DNA of 64,000 nt, taken from contig NC_088304.1 of the NCBI RefSeq assembly GCF_032854445.1, positions 14,273,704 to 14,337,703 of the forward strand, read 5' to 3'. Source of the stretch: Liolophura sinensis (taxonomy: Eukaryota; Mollusca; Polyplacophora; Chitonida; Chitonidae). The position numbers were made by a program, and so were the translations under genes. Below are positions 1 through 13,795 of the stretch, in pieces. Position 1 is the first letter of the stretch. Every line of letters begins with the position of its first letter. The notes beneath the pieces are model-generated. The model saw only the letters and a list, made by a program, of their open reading frames with translations. It was not told where the DNA came from and did not search any database.

Positions 1-682
1 TTTTCAGATGACGAAGCATGTTACATGGTAAATGTAATCGACAATCGACAATCAATAATCGGTAATAGACAATATTGCCTATCAATAGGGGAGTTTCGAC
101 TTGGAACTCTTTTACCATCAAAGGTAAAAACAGTCCTACTGTATCATGTGACTTGTGAAAAATGTTAGGCAAAATTTGTTGACATTTAATTTACTAGTCA
201 CCTGTCTCAAAATTTTGCAGAGGCAGAATTGCCACCTCTTTCCTTTGGAAACTTCTCAAGTTTACATACGTTCAGATTCTCAATTTCTCTCTTCAGTCGA
301 ATACAAATTACTTTTTATGAAAATTTTTCAGACACCCATTTTATAGTGAATGTGATCAAAAATAGTTGCCGAACATTTTGGACAGGTCACATGTTACAGT
401 TGTACTTTTTCTATCTTCATCGATAAAAGAGTTCGAACTCAAACTCCCCTGTTCTCGAAAACACCCCTATATTGATGTTCCGTTTCGTACTTGCTGACAC
501 AAAACATGAGTAGGCCCTCTCTGGCTCTGTGTGCTTTCAGTAACACGATTGGATCAGTTGGGTCACGTGGTTGGTCAGTAACCAGTTCCGGCAACATTAG
601 GGTGTACTGATAATATCAACGCAATAGTTCTGGGAGAACAAAAGAAACTTTCATAAACAGGTATAAGCCATGAAACCCCAAC

Positions 683-684
683 TA

Positions 685-727
<43 letters not shown>

Positions 728-730
728 ATG
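683..730. repeat. (AAAT)n microsatellite
   Basis: Twelve units of the AAAT tetranucleotide. It resembles the tail of the SINEs in this window, but no SINE body is recognisable to the left, so it may be an orphan tail or an independent microsatellite. Confidence 0.9.
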
Positions 731-2282
731 ACTGTAGAAACGATTGAATACAAATGTGCACATCCACCATGATATGTATATCAGTGGAACAGGATTTGTG
801 TACCTTTAACATTAAAATTACACAGCTTGTGTGCTGCTGATATACAAATTATACGTACATGTGCATTTTTGCCACAAAATTGTCTGAAAGTCAAAAATCT
901 GTTTCCGGAAGCCGCATGCATGATGATGTAATATGTGGGTCAGACTGTATAATAATAGACAGTTGTTTTTATCATGGAATGCAGTAAATAGCATTTCGCC
1001 GTAGACAACAATGTTAAGCTTTGTGCAGGCACTGCGGTTTCGAACGTGTTGTTTTTGTGTGGTACGCACCACGTGTGTTAGTTGCACCTCTATGCTGTAA
1101 ATGGAACAGCGTATAAAGGCACGTCTTTGCCACGACACAGTTGCCCTGATAACTGCATATTGGCAGCTCGGTGCCCTCAGGCCGGAAATTCAACCACTGA
1201 ACTTTGGATGAACGTTTACAGATTTTGGAATTTTTCTCTAAATATTTAATCATAATCGGGAGGAAGCTGTTTGAGAATCTCTGACATTTGGTCTCTCGGA
1301 TTTGGAAATATTTAGCGTTACGTTCTCAAATCTCGCGAGATAAACTCATGTGGCTTGGCGTTTGTTTAGTGGCTCTCCTACTCAATGTGCTCGTTTTCCA
1401 AGACAGTCTCTAGTGATAAGCCAAAACAATACCGAGCAATATATTCCTACAAAATGTCAAGGTTTTCCAAACACTGCACACGTATTGGCGGGTGGCATGT
1501 ATATAAAAGGTACAATTAACACATGGTAACAACACAGCGTCTGATACTGACAAATATATGTCATATCCGAGAAACCATTTCGTTCATTTATAGCGGATTA
1601 ATCTGTTTAACTGGCTTATGCACTGTAAGGAAGTGTATATAATGAAAAAGTTTACTTATATTTCAAGCTCGAAAAATGGCAGGCAGATATTTTTGTTCTA
1701 CATGTAGGCCTATAAAGGAAATAATAATAATTCGAAAGAGCTACAAAACAGTGAAACACTGAAAGATTAAAAATAAACATTGAAAGATTTGCCCAGATTT
1801 TCATTGAAACCACCAATGGTTCAGTCCAAAGATTTTCCCATGTGACTGTATTCCCAGTCTCACTTCCATTATAATGATTTAAAGTTCAGCTTGAAACTTT
1901 TGATTATTATTATTATTGAACTATGTTTTAAAATGTGTCAATGAATTGGCAGATAATTGAAGGACAAAAATGTTGTTTTAGTTAGATTATCTGCAATAAA
2001 GTCAACCCAGTGTGGTTAAAATGCACGTGTTTGAATAGCTGGCATTCCTAACTCGCACTGTTATCAGGACCTTGCGGGGAAGATAAGATTGAGAGCTCCC
2101 TCTACGTTGTTTAAATAATTTTACGTGATCTTCATACAGCTCGAGCTTATTCTATTGGTGAAAATCAACAGTTAAACCGTCACTTGCTTTTCGAAGGGCG
2201 GTGGTTTACTCCACGCACTCAAATTTTTCTTCATTCATAAATTCTCGAGAGTATAGGACAATGGAATAAGTTTTAAAAAACC
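731..2282. other. Unannotated flank, no gene seen
   Basis: AT-rich sequence with a short att-repeat near 1902-1917. Minus-strand open frames of 106 and 79 residues overlap each other at 818-1253 and show no family features. Confidence 0.5.
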
Positions 2283-2707
2283 CTGCAATACAAATCATGC
2301 ACAAGGACATAATGCAGGGTGTCAAGCACAAGGACGTAATGCAGGTTATCATGCACACAAAGACATAATGCAGGGTATCATGCACAAGGACATAATGCAG
2401 GTTATCATGCACACAAAGACATAATGCAGGGTATCATGCACACAAGGGCATAATGCAGGGTATCATGCACAAGGACATAATGCAGGGTATCATGCACAAG
2501 GACATAATACAGGGTATCATGCACGCAAGGACATAATGCAAGGTATCATGTACAAGGACATAATGCAGGGTATCATGCACACAAGGACATAATACAGGGT
2601 ATCATGCACAAGGACATAATACAGGGTATCATGCACAAGGACATAATACAGGGTATCATGCACACAAGGAGATATTGCAGGGTATCATGCACAAGGACAT
2701 AACGCAG
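2283..2707. repeat. Minisatellite, 27-29 bp units
   Basis: About 15 head-to-tail units of the form gtatcatgcacaaggacata then atgcagg, alternating with a longer variant having an extra ca (gcacacaagg). Short runs of each variant suggest unit turnover. Open frames across it are repeat translations. Confidence 0.95.
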
Positions 2708-4554
2708 GTACATTTTCCGTAAATCAAAGCTGTGCAACGAATTGTTCGTTGCTGTCTTAGCGATGACAATTTGCAGGCAAACTGGTATCTTACCTGTAGT
2801 ACTCGTTATTTACAACAATGATGGTAAGCTCTGGTCGGGCCCGAAATTCTCCAGCAACACTCTCACCTTTTTTATTTATTTATTTGTTTACTACAGAAAA
2901 ATTGACATATAGAGAAGACGTATTCAGGCAAACGCCACAGTCGTTAGCCGTGACACAGACTAAACAATAACACTAGTTATTCACCGGGGGAGTGTAACGG
3001 GAAAAATAATGAGCAAATTGGGGGTTTTCCTGGTTGAAAGGAGCTGTTTGTTTCCATAAATTATTGTGTATAATTGCAAAAAAGCTGAAACGTCAAAAAG
3101 CAGAAAATAAAAACAAGTCTTTCTTGTGTTTTGAAAGCATATTAACTTTAACGTATGGCTTGCTGTCGTTTTCCCACGAGTAGTACAGATTGCCCGCGGC
3201 GTGGAGGTTTTGTTTGCTCTCCATCGGCATAAAAAATAACTTCCACCAGATTTTTTTTTCGAAACTTTTCACAAGTACAAGTGTTTTGAGAATATATGTT
3301 GTGGGTAAATCGCCAAGGGCTAACGATAAAAAAGCGAACTAAAAAAAATGAACATATCAGTGTTAAAACAATATATCCTGATACTGTAAGTGTATGTACA
3401 CTTTATCAGTAACCTTGTTAATTTTCTGCATCGTTCTGTTCCAACTGTAACTGTAACAGAAACAGTTTCAAACTTTCATTCTCATAAGGCATACTTCATG
3501 ATTGCAGTACGGGTTATGCATCTTATGAATTATATGCTCTGGGCGCTATTGTCATACAAACATCCCGCATCAAAACCTTTCAAAACCCTGTCCGGCTGCA
3601 TCAACTTTGTTCTGTATTTATATATATATATATACTCTAGACAACTGTAATATGTGAACACCAGGCATGTTTTCATGCCATTGTTTATTAAATATGACGA
3701 GAACCTAACATTTCGAGCAAAATGTGGTTCATCAGAATAGCGTTAATAATTGAAAGACTTGGGTAAAGAATTACACATTATTAGTAACAAAGTTGATAAA
3801 GATTATTGCATTTTATACTAGTGAAATGACAAGGTGATGTCATCATGCAATCCATTACTTAAAAATGTTGTACCAGTATATTTAGAACTTTGAAAAAAAT
3901 GCTATTAAGTCTGGTTAAATTTTCTTCGCAGTGCGTATCTATGGTGGTCACGCCACTTCTAAAATTTCCCCGCAGCTTAAACAGTTACAGTCAGTGGAGA
4001 AAGAACCCTTGCTCGAAGCCACAGATTGCCTCACTATATAGTGTACACGTATGTATATAGGATAGATCAGGTGCTGCCCGTGCACCTATTGGTTGCGCTA
4101 TTTGGGACGTGCATCCACACACTTAGAGTGGTGAAAATTCTTAATCTAGTAAGATTATCTCTCACTATAGACCAAGAGCAACTCTTAAAGGGACAAATAA
4201 TGTGTTTGCCCGGAAAAGATTCGTAGATAAAGGGTTTGATGTTGGTGACAGATATTGATCTGTATCTGACAAAAACACACTCTCATTAAATTACCGCAAA
4301 AGAAAAATATCTTATTTTTGATTATTATTATTTATTGTGTATTTTAGCTAATTTCTAAAATAATAGAATCGCTGATTAAATCAAAGTACCTTCACGAAAT
4401 CCCCAAAATATGCTCTCCTTTTAATAAAGGCCTTCTTTCACAGCCTTTACACCGGGTGTTTATCCAATCCTTCTTTAAAAAGGCTTTATTCAAACCTTCT
4501 CAAAATATTCTTAACACCTAAAACATGTTAGCAACGTGTATAACGTGTACGTGC
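2708..4554. other. Unannotated flank, no gene seen
   Basis: No supported gene. Around 3640-3750 there is gagaacctaacatttcgagc then aaaatgtggttcatcag, an imperfect hairpin of a kind seen at some retroelement ends, but too little for a call. A short TA run lies at about 3620-3634. Confidence 0.4.
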
Positions 4555-4904
4555 AACGAATGTTGCATGTACACGTCATGCATGAAACATTTTCAAAGTA
4601 CTCTGGACAGCCAAAACATGCATAACAACAGGCAACGTGACTGCCTGCAGTATTTCTGAGTACTATATCTTGAACGAATGTTGCATGTACACGTTATGCA
4701 TGAAACATTTTCAAAGTACTCTGGACACCCAAAACATGCATAACAACAGGCAACGTGACTGCTTGCAGTATTTCTGAATACTATATCTTGAACGAATGTT
4801 GCATGTACACGTTATGCATGAAACATTTTCAAAGTACTCTGGACAGCCAAAACATGCATAAGAACATGCAACGTGACTGCCTGCAGTATTTATAAATACT
4901 TTGC
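4555..4904. repeat. Tandem repeat, 118-bp unit, three copies
   Basis: Units begin aacgaatgttgcatgtacac at 4555, 4673 and 4791, so the period is exactly 118 bp. Within each unit aaacattttcaaagtactct and caaaacatgcataa recur. The copies are highly similar, indicating recent duplication. The minus-strand 76-residue open frame here is a shadow. Confidence 0.95.
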
Positions 4905-5388
4905 TCTGAACCCCCGGAGCATGTGAACCGCATGCATGCATCCAACCCCTTCCAGCCGCATCAACTTCCTGCTATGATTGTGGAACCATATATTTGCTCC
5001 TTCCTTTCAAAAAAAAAATGTCGTTCGTTTTTAAACAGCTTGATACCGACTTATTTAGGTGGGCAATATCACGCTGTCACGCACGTTATATTAAATGTGC
5101 CAGAGAGAGGCGTGGAAAATATGTATAGTTAGCTGTATGTAATATACAGGAATTAGCTATCTGCCAATTTTTTGGGAAGCCTGTCTCTTTGAAAATTCCT
5201 TTAACTGTGTTTCGTTTTTGTATTTGCAAATACTTATTCCTTATTCCTCTTTGGACTGTTGTTTCCATCTGATTAGAAAGCTTTTAAGAATATAAAATAT
5301 CCCTCAGTAAAGAGGCAGTAATGAAACATTGTTCCGCGACAGCGTGACGGTGAAAATTTAAGTACCGTGTTTAACATTGTACTAGGGA

Positions 5389-5578
5389 TTTGAAGATTTG
5401 CTTGACACGACAACAGACGTGAAGATTTGCGTACCCTGTTGGACACAGCACTACGGATGTGAAGACCTGCATACCCTGTTGGACACGACACAATAGACGT
5501 GCAGATTTGCATACACTGTTGGACACGGCACTACGGACGTGAAGATTTACATAACCTATTGTACACGACACTGTGTAC
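5389..5578. repeat. Tandem repeat, 40-bp unit, about 4-5 copies
   Basis: The motif gtgaagatttgc and its variants start at 5419, 5459, 5499 and 5539 (period 40 bp), each followed by ccctgttggacac-like sequence and an acgac or cggac segment. A shortened unit precedes the series near 5389. Confidence 0.9.
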
Positions 5579-5730
5579 CACTGTGAAACCTGGATTATAT
5601 ATTAAGGTGTAAAATTTACCGTCTTGATAGCTTAATGCATGTGTTATATACCCTTTGAACATGTTTTCGGTTCTAATGATAGATTGACTTGGAGACAAGA
5701 GCTCGATTACATATAAAATGTAAGCTGAAA

Positions 5731-6640
5731 ATCAATCATCTAGTGGAATAAAACTGCTTTACTGAGTCACCCAATCAATCAAACATCTGGTAGAACAAAG
5801 CCCCGATCTCATGGCTGCTTTGTTCGATCACCCAGTCAGTCATCTAGTAGAACAAAACCACGATCTCAAGGATGCTTGCTGAGTAATCCAATCAATCAAA
5901 CATCTACAAAAATAAACCCATGATCTCATGGCTGATTTGGTGATTGACCCAATCAATCAATAATCTAGTTGAACAAAACACGATCTCATGGCTGATTAAT
6001 CCAATCAATCAAACATCTAGAAAAACACACACACTATCTCATGGTTCATTTGCCGAGTCATCCAATTTATCAATCATCTACTAGAGCAAAATAACGACCT
6101 CGGCTGCTTTGTTAAGTTACCTAATCAAACATCTAGTAGAACAGAACCTCATGGCTGCTTTGCTGACTCACCCAATCAATCAAACATCTAGTAGAACAGA
6201 ACCTCATGGCTGCTTTGCGGAGTTACCCAATCTATCAAATATCTAGTAGAACAAAACCACGATCTCATGGCTACTTTGAGGAGTCATCCAATCAATCATT
6301 CATCTAGTAGAACAAAACCACGATCTCATGGCTGCTTTGCTGATTACCCCAATCAATCAAACATCTGGTAGAACAAAACCACGATCTTATGGCTGCTTTG
6401 CTGAGTCACCCAATCAATCAAACATCTGGTAGAACAAAACCACGATCTTATGGCTGCTTTGCTGAGTCACCCAATCAATCAAACATCTACTAGAAAAAAA
6501 AACTACGATCTTATGGCTGTTTTACTGAGTCTTCGAATCAATCAATCAATCATCTAGTAGAGCAAAACCACGATCTCATGGCTGCTTTGCTGAATTCACC
6601 TAATCAATCAAACATCCAGTAGAAAAAATAAACACGAACT
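5731..6640. repeat. Satellite-like array, 61-bp unit, about 15 copies
   Basis: Units contain atctagtagaacaaaaccac, gatctcatggctgctttgct, and gagtcacccaatcaatcaaa. Two adjacent copies at 6361 and 6422 are nearly identical and give the 61-bp period; others vary by substitutions and short indels. No coding potential. Confidence 0.95.
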
Positions 6641-9327
6641 CATGGCTTGCATGCGGAGCCATCCCACAACCACTTTGTAAGCAGAGTCATTTCACATCCG
6701 CTTTTGTATGCGGAGTCATCTCACGATTGATTTACACGTGGAGTCATCGAGTGCCTGGTATACCCCTGTAACATACACATATATTACGGTACTCAATGAA
6801 GGATTGTGTCAGTCCGATTTCAATGAATAAGCCAAAATGTTAATTACATGCAGCCGTAAATCTCAAGTAATGTATATAAATGCATTTAATTCGAATCAGA
6901 TGAAGCAAAAATTATGATCAATAATTCCAAAAAAATATAATGAACTTAAAAATGTATTGTTTGTAGAAATCATAATATATAGGGCATGGATTCTTAAATA
7001 ATCTTGCATAATTTCTGAATGAATATTTCGATGTTTAGTCTGTGTTTTAATGCTCATAACGGATCTGGGGATTCATTAAACACGATCCGTATTTATATGA
7101 ATGCGATGACAAAAATGATTATTAACAGCCTGAGTTTTCAGGCTTATACACTCCGTTATACCATCTGCGTGTTGTACACGTTCATATCGCTCGATGAAAA
7201 ATGACAGCGCTTGCGCGAAAATCTCCACGACGCAGCAGAGGGTTAGTTATTACAGGAGAATAAATGCATTAGCCGGAAATGTGCAGTTATTAGCTGTCGC
7301 AGTTTGGTGCCATGTAACCCCAGTACTAAACGATTGAATTGTCACTTTTCGGAAGCTGCCGAATATCTCCCGAATTGCAGATCAAAGAAACCTTGCCGCC
7401 CAACAGGCAGTGAGGAAATAGTTATTTCCTGCCCAAAATATGTTTTGACAATGTATCAAGGAAAACAAATTGCATAGTTAGGTGACAACTTTTTTTGCCT
7501 CATCGTTTTTCTTTTAAAATATGTTACGATGTGACGTATCACCAAAGCACCTGCTGTTAGTTGAGTACCTTCAGGCAGTGCCATTTGTGTTGTCATGTAA
7601 CGTGTATACTTCGTTTCAATGTTGGGTTGAAATAAATACACGAGTAGATTCTAAAGGACATGAACTGAAGCGCACCGGGACACATACGATATTTAAAATC
7701 CATAAACCTTACACTACTTTGTAAATTCAGGGAAATGTTAGCGTTGTAATTAGACATCACCTACAGCTCGTATAAAATACTTTCGTATTTCAAAGATATA
7801 GTGATGAAGACAGAATTGTTATTTTTGGAAATTGTGTTGTATTATAATTTTCGTGTTTATGTCATTTAACAGTTGCATGGTTTTGCGCATAACAATTTTG
7901 AACTTTTATTACTGATTCTATACGAGCGCTTACTGAAGTCAACCCTGTCTCTGATAGTTCTACTAACACTATAACACCAATGTAACGTCCGTAACGAATT
8001 TTGTTTTGGCTGTAAAAGCCCAGATAGTTTTCAAGAGTAATATGGTCTGATAAAACCAGATAACAAGAGGCAAAATAAAATGTTTTTGTGATGTTGCATA
8101 ATCGAGGATATCGCAGTTCAAAGTGAGCCAAATCGCGCACAAGGAGAAAATCGAAAGCATTGCCATATTATCAATATGAGATAGGAGAGTTATTTCTATA
8201 ACCCGCTAACACAGCTGTTTCCGCTGACGTCACCCGAGTTCTGTTTTGCCTTTTAGCCATATGTGCTTGGGGGTACCAGAGGCGTGACATCATGTTGCCG
8301 TTATCTTTAAAATTGCGTATCTCATGGCCTCGAAAGAATTCCGGATAAAAACTCAATTTGGCAACTTATTGTGTCCGTTTAGGTTAATCAACAATCAAAA
8401 ATATACATACAATGATTTATGTAAATGCCCGACCAGCACGTGAGAAACTTGCTGTCACATGACCCCAGACCAATCAATGCGGTTTTAGATTTGATTGGCT
8501 TCACCAGTCATTCATAGTTCACCCGCAATGATCTGTTGTAGGCCTATAGTATTTGCTCAGTTCGTCTTGCGCTTGCTCTTTTGCTTTTGTGATTACGCCT
8601 GTACGGCTCTTTGACACTTACTCGCCTTCCTTTAATTACGATTAGACGTCTGAGTGGCGGGACTTGTAATCGACTGATTTGCCCCTGCCCTCTAACCGAC
8701 CCTTCAAGCTGACCTATGGCGCACTTTACGCCCAGGTTTTAATGTTTGTCGTTGCAGGCAATGTTAGTTCTGAAGGCAAGGCACGACTGCGAGTTAAAAC
8801 AGATAAAACTAAATTTGGCAAATATAGGCTTTGATACGTTCATGGAATTAACAACACACCTATATTATAGATACTAAATTGTCGTGCCAAGATAAATTCA
8901 CTACAGAAGAAAAGTGTACTGGACTCTTTGTAAGAAGGATTTCATTATGACACAACGGATTCGAACAACAAAATCAAATGTTTTGTCAGTAAGCTTCAGT
9001 CTGAGGCCGACTCATTCGGTGTAATGGGTATATGCCCTAATAACTGGTCTGAAGAGGCGTGTCGAAAGAAATTGCATGTTGCCCATATAAATTCAGTTAT
9101 AAACAAACTATATGTCTGCTTAAAGAACTGGACACGCGCCTTGAGATTAAGCAGATGAAATGAACGATTTATTGTATTTATATACAGGGTATACAAGCAG
9201 GAAAGAGATGGCATTCAAAGCGTTATTAGAAAGTCCAGTGAATGGTATGGCTGAAATAAATATGGATTGTAAATCGTCATCCATGCACCACTCAATAATT
9301 CAATCAATCAACCCAGCAATCTATTCA
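6641..9327. other. Unannotated flank, no gene seen
   Basis: AT-rich DNA following the 61-bp array. Its open frames are below 100 residues, overlap on opposite strands, and carry no recognisable motif. Confidence 0.5.
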
Positions 9328-9513
9328 TCAGTCAGTCAGTCAGTCAGTCAGTCAGTCAGTCAGTCAGTCAGTCAGTCAGTCAGTCAGTCAGTCAGTCAGT
9401 CAGTCAGTCAGTCCGTCCGTCCGTCCGTCCGTCCGTCCGTCAGTCAGTCAGTCAGTCAGTCGGTCAGTCAGTCAGTCCGTCAGTCAGTCCGTCAGTCCGT
9501 CAGTCCGTCAGTC
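9328..9513. repeat. (GTCA)n microsatellite with internal (GTCC)n
   Basis: Long GTCA tetranucleotide run, switching to GTCC at about 9410-9440, back to GTCA, then interspersed. It is preceded by a caatcaatcaa stretch. The 162-residue Ser/Val/Gln-rich open frame across it is repeat translation. Confidence 0.97.
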
Positions 9514-10194
9514 AATCAACATTATTTTAGTTCTTGTTTCCTTTTTAACTGCCCATGCTTCTGCCTTTTTATCATTTTTTTCTTTCCTGTTTTTTGTTGT
9601 TGTTGTTGCATGTTTTCAGCACCGACGTACCACACACAAATAAATTAGCTTGATTATACGTGAAATCAGCTAGACACCACACCCTATATTGGCCCAGCCT
9701 GTTAAGTATACTTTAGTATATAGGAGTGCAGTATTACGCTTAATTAGGACCATTTAATTCAGCCTCACGCTCGTTTACAGGACGACTGACAAACGCCAGG
9801 GGCGTGGACCTGTGGGAACCAGGATGATTGGCTCTATGGAGGTGCGATCCGACCATCCATATATACGTATATTTCTGGTGCTAGATGGCTAGAACATCAT
9901 TAATTTACACAGACTACTTCAGATCGTTTTTTTTTTGTCAGTAGAGAAGCAATTCATTTCATATTTCATAGTAAATGGTGTTCTTTTATTACTTGTTATC
10001 TCCTTTGAGTGATAGCATAAGTGTCTACTCATATATAGACTCTCGGGCGCGGCCATCTTGTTTAGTTGCTACGCCATCACGTGATTATCGCTTGGGTCAA
10101 GCATTGTCCATCACTAACGCTATAATTTGCATTACACCATGAAATCTCAGCCTAATCAAGAATTTTTAATTTTAATTGGCTATGACATTTAATG

Positions 10195-10560
10195 ATGATG
10201 GAAACCGGTCTGTCCCGAGAAAACCATCGACCTTTGACAGTTATCTTGAAGTCTTATATCTGCTACTGAACCACCAAGAGTTGGATTTTACCCTCTGGCC
10301 TCATTAGTCAGGGGCACATTGGCTGTGGTCGGTCAAGCATTTTAGCTTTATTTATTTTTTTCCACTTGTATATGACAGCGGTAAGGCTTGTGGGTAGATG
10401 AAATCGGAATTTCCTGCGTAAACCACCGACCTCTCCAGGGTACCTGACAAACCTCCTGACGAAAAAACGTAGCCGAAGCAGTGAGGGCTGCTTTCAGACT
10501 CGCGACCTCACCTTGGCTGGTAGAGCCATCGATGGGCCTCTTAGTTTTACTGTAACAATT
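10195..10560 (-). mobile_element. Two reverse SINE type 2-like fragments
   Basis: On the minus strand the part at 10352-10540 contains aggtcggtggtttacgcagg and then ctgtcatatacaagtggaaa and an ataaataaa tail, matching the type 2 body. The part at 10195-10310 has similar landmarks (accatcgacctttgacagtt and ggcctcattagtcaggggca on the plus strand), the latter like a degraded tRNA-derived head. The boundaries are approximate. Confidence 0.5.
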
Positions 10561-12574
10561 GACACTTTTTTTATTCGCAGACATGTCAATGCAAATTAAG
10601 ACTCATTTGTGGTTTAGGATTAAAACTAACTGATTCGCTAGCCGGACCACCACACTAGACATCATACTGATGTAATGATATGTTAGCTGGGGTCGAAAGA
10701 AAATTTGAAAAAATATACAGATTTGACAGGATTGTGTATTGTGCAATGAAAGCTATGAAAAATTGCATCTTTACTTTAAAAATGTTGAAAAAAAAAACAT
10801 AATGGATATGTATAACTGAGTCTCATTGATAAACGATTGATTGGGGTAACTGCCTCGCACGGAATGCGATATATATGCGTTTCAGCAGAAGTAGGCGGGG
10901 ATCGGTTGTTGACAGAATAAACACGGAGGTATGTCACTCCAGATGGTGTCAGATTATACAAAATGAAACATTCGTCCATGAAATGAGCTGATTTATTTAT
11001 CAAATGATGTGAAAAGCTGTTGCAGGTATCGGGGTTGACTTTGAACATGCGCGCAACGATGAGAGCACGAGTCTCATGCAGGTTTAGCCATCGTTACGAT
11101 GCTTCCGGCCGATCTATTTACCGCGCTGCTTACCTTTTGTTAGTAAGGTACCAGGTGACTGGTGGGTGGGGATTGTTTAAGCACACAACAGCCCGAGGGC
11201 CGGAGCGGATATATTCCCTGGCATAACACGTCGCTTTTCTCCTATTGTAACTTGGTCTGTGAACGTGTCGTTCAAATCTCTCCGTTATTGAAACTGACAT
11301 GTTCCTCCGTAAGGTGTCATTTTCAACGCCTGCAATCAACAAGCCGTTGAACAATGATTGGCGGGATGTGGATTTCGTTCCAGAACAACATCTGGGGCGG
11401 CTTGCTATATACACGTCCGTGACGTGTAGAACGAAAAGGAGGGGGTAGAACATACATCCACCTCGCTAGCCACCGAACCCTATGTCAACTTTACCGAACT
11501 CTATCTCTAACAAGCGGTTAGCCCAAAACAACCACAAACACACGGGGTAGATTTACGATTTGTTGGCGTCGCTATATGCCTAATCCACCCGAAACGAACA
11601 TAGGTAAACATACGCGGTGTAAAAATCTATCCTCAGCTTTCATATTTATCATCGGCTAGGTGTCTCAAGCCCTTTTAAGCGAGCGCCGCTACTGTAACTT
11701 TCTTCAAAGGTTTTACTGTCGGATCTTTTACTATTGGGTGTAAAAATCTTTTCAAGCTTTTCATTAAACTATAAAAAGGGGACTAGAGGACGGGATAAAA
11801 CGCTAGCACTGAAAGCAAACATCCTAACACTTGATCTACTTGTACTCTAACATTTCCCTATTATTACTCTGATGAATAGGATCTTGTAGCAAACCATATC
11901 CCCAAAATGATAGCCAGCCTTCTCCGATGCCTTGAATAGCTGAGCGATCATGGCTATTGTTGGAACTAGCACATGACGGTACTGCATAATATCAGTGGCT
12001 CGCTCACTCGTACATTTTTTGTGCCTATTGTCAGCAGTGTTAAATTGGTGTGATTGTTAAGGATAATTAACAAAAATATAAGTCTATATAAATGTATTCA
12101 GTGTACACCATTAGTTTTCTTCCTGTCGCGTTTGGATACCGTTTCGTTAGGCCTGTCTTACCTAAATGTCCCCGTTAGTGTGTGACAATCATAACTAACC
12201 TAATGAATAAGAGGTTGTATACTAACTATACAAGTGTACAACTATACAAAATATTGCGTATTTTCCAATCCGCACTTAGAAATTCTACAGCATTTCATAC
12301 CTGGCATTCTCTCTTTCAGCAATCCTTAGCCGAGAGATTTTGGGAAGAAACTTCTGTAAGGCGTTGTACGGTTAGCATGCAACGTCTAATCAGTAGGCTA
12401 TGTCATTACGAAGTTCTGGATACTCTCTGATCAGAATGCAGGTTACTCCCAAAATCTTTCTGCTCTCATCAAACACCATTTATACAATGTTGAGTCAGTC
12501 AAGATCTGTGCTACGACAGAAAGTGATGGAGAGATAAGCAAAATCAGCCCCTGCACATTTATCGACAAGGTACA

Positions 12575-12645
12575 AACTCGGTGTTGAACCCCGGACTTCC
12601 CGCGCGCAAAGATGACGTTCTAACTACACCAGCTCAGGGGTCCAA
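12575..12645 (-). repeat. tRNA-like sequence, probable SINE head
   Basis: On the minus strand an A-box-like TGAGCTGGTGTAGTTAG (12620-12636) is followed about 30 nt later by a B-box-like GGTTCAACAC (12581-12590). The spacing fits a tRNA promoter, but I do not see a complete paired acceptor stem. A tRNA-derived SINE head or tRNA pseudogene is more likely than a functional tRNA gene. Confidence 0.45.
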
Positions 12646-13604
12646 CTACCACTGAAGGTAATGTACATATTCGGCCACTGGCACGTCATTACAACCGACT
12701 TCATACGCTCGGGAGACCGGAATTGAAATAGATTTCGGATGGACTTTGTCAAAACACCAGAGAATTTTTTGCCTGGCTGACGGGAGAGGGCATGTCAATT
12801 TCTAACGAATGATTATCGCAGAAAGACTTGCTCATCCAGCTGAACTCGGTCAGATTATTGAATCCTATCTATCTCGTTGTTTCTCTAACCGCAGGCAAAA
12901 ATAACCATGGACAAATAATGAAGTTTGCGAGCGCCACCTGCTGACAAAGTGGCGAGAGGATTATTACATTAGGAGACTAATTGAAGAATTGGAAAGCTGC
13001 ATGTAGCTCGGATTGGGTAGTTTGCAAACGCATAAGCGACATGTCCGTTTCACAGCGTTGTGTTCTTTTCATGTTCATCTCTTGCACGCGACTGTGTGTG
13101 CAAGCGTGATTGTACTGTAACTCACGCTCGGGAAGGTCTGCCCTTGCGTGCGCGCCTGAAATGATGACTTTACCTTCCCGGTCTTTTGCCTGTTAGCCCT
13201 TCGAAGTCGCGTCGATATAAAGAGAATTGTCAACCCACTGACAATCAACGACAACCTTGGCTTGTTAAACACAGTGTAGGATTTGTCAGCTTTTTGTTCT
13301 CTTCATATATATTTTTTGTTCTTTTTCGTCATTACATTTCGAAAAATACCATACAAATTTTTTGTTCTGTTCAATATTCTTTTACATTACATTTCGAAAA
13401 TTGCCACAAAAATATGTATATATAAGAGAAAAAAAGCTTACAAACTTTTTTTTATTTTGAGATGAGAATCAAGGATATATCAAGACAATGATACGGTGTC
13501 TCAGAAATCATTCACATTTACTTTTTAGTCACTCACCTCTCCATACAGTCATATGCTTGGTAACAAGGAATTTAAGCTGATTTATCTAATTGGTGATTAA
13601 CTCC

Positions 13605-13795
13605 CTGTTTAAGAATATTTCTCGTATATTATGGCGGTCAGGTTAAAGAGTGGAGGAAAATTTATTCATTTATTTATATTTGATTGATATTTTACTCCAT
13701 ACTCAAAATATTTCACTTATACGATGGCGGCCAGCATTATGGTGGTTATGGTGGGAGGAAGCCGGGCAGAGCCCGGGGGGAGGGGGGGGGGGGTG
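13605..13795 (-). mobile_element. Two adjoining reverse SINE fragments
   Basis: The part at about 13605-13660 reads, on the minus strand, tttcctccactctttaacct then gaccgccat, the 3' region of the second SINE type. The part at 13661-13795 is a reverse type 1 SINE: (aaat)-like tail, ttttactccatactcaaaat, acgatggcggccagcattat, then gggcagagcccgggg and a long G run near 13778-13792. One seems to have inserted next to or into the tail of the other. Confidence 0.75.

Noticed and set aside
2283-2707. CRISPR-like array
   Set aside because: The units are contiguous without unique spacers. This is a eukaryotic minisatellite.
9160-9648. 162-residue frame with repeated Ser-Val-Ser-Gln
   Set aside because: Pure translation of the GTCA tetranucleotide array.
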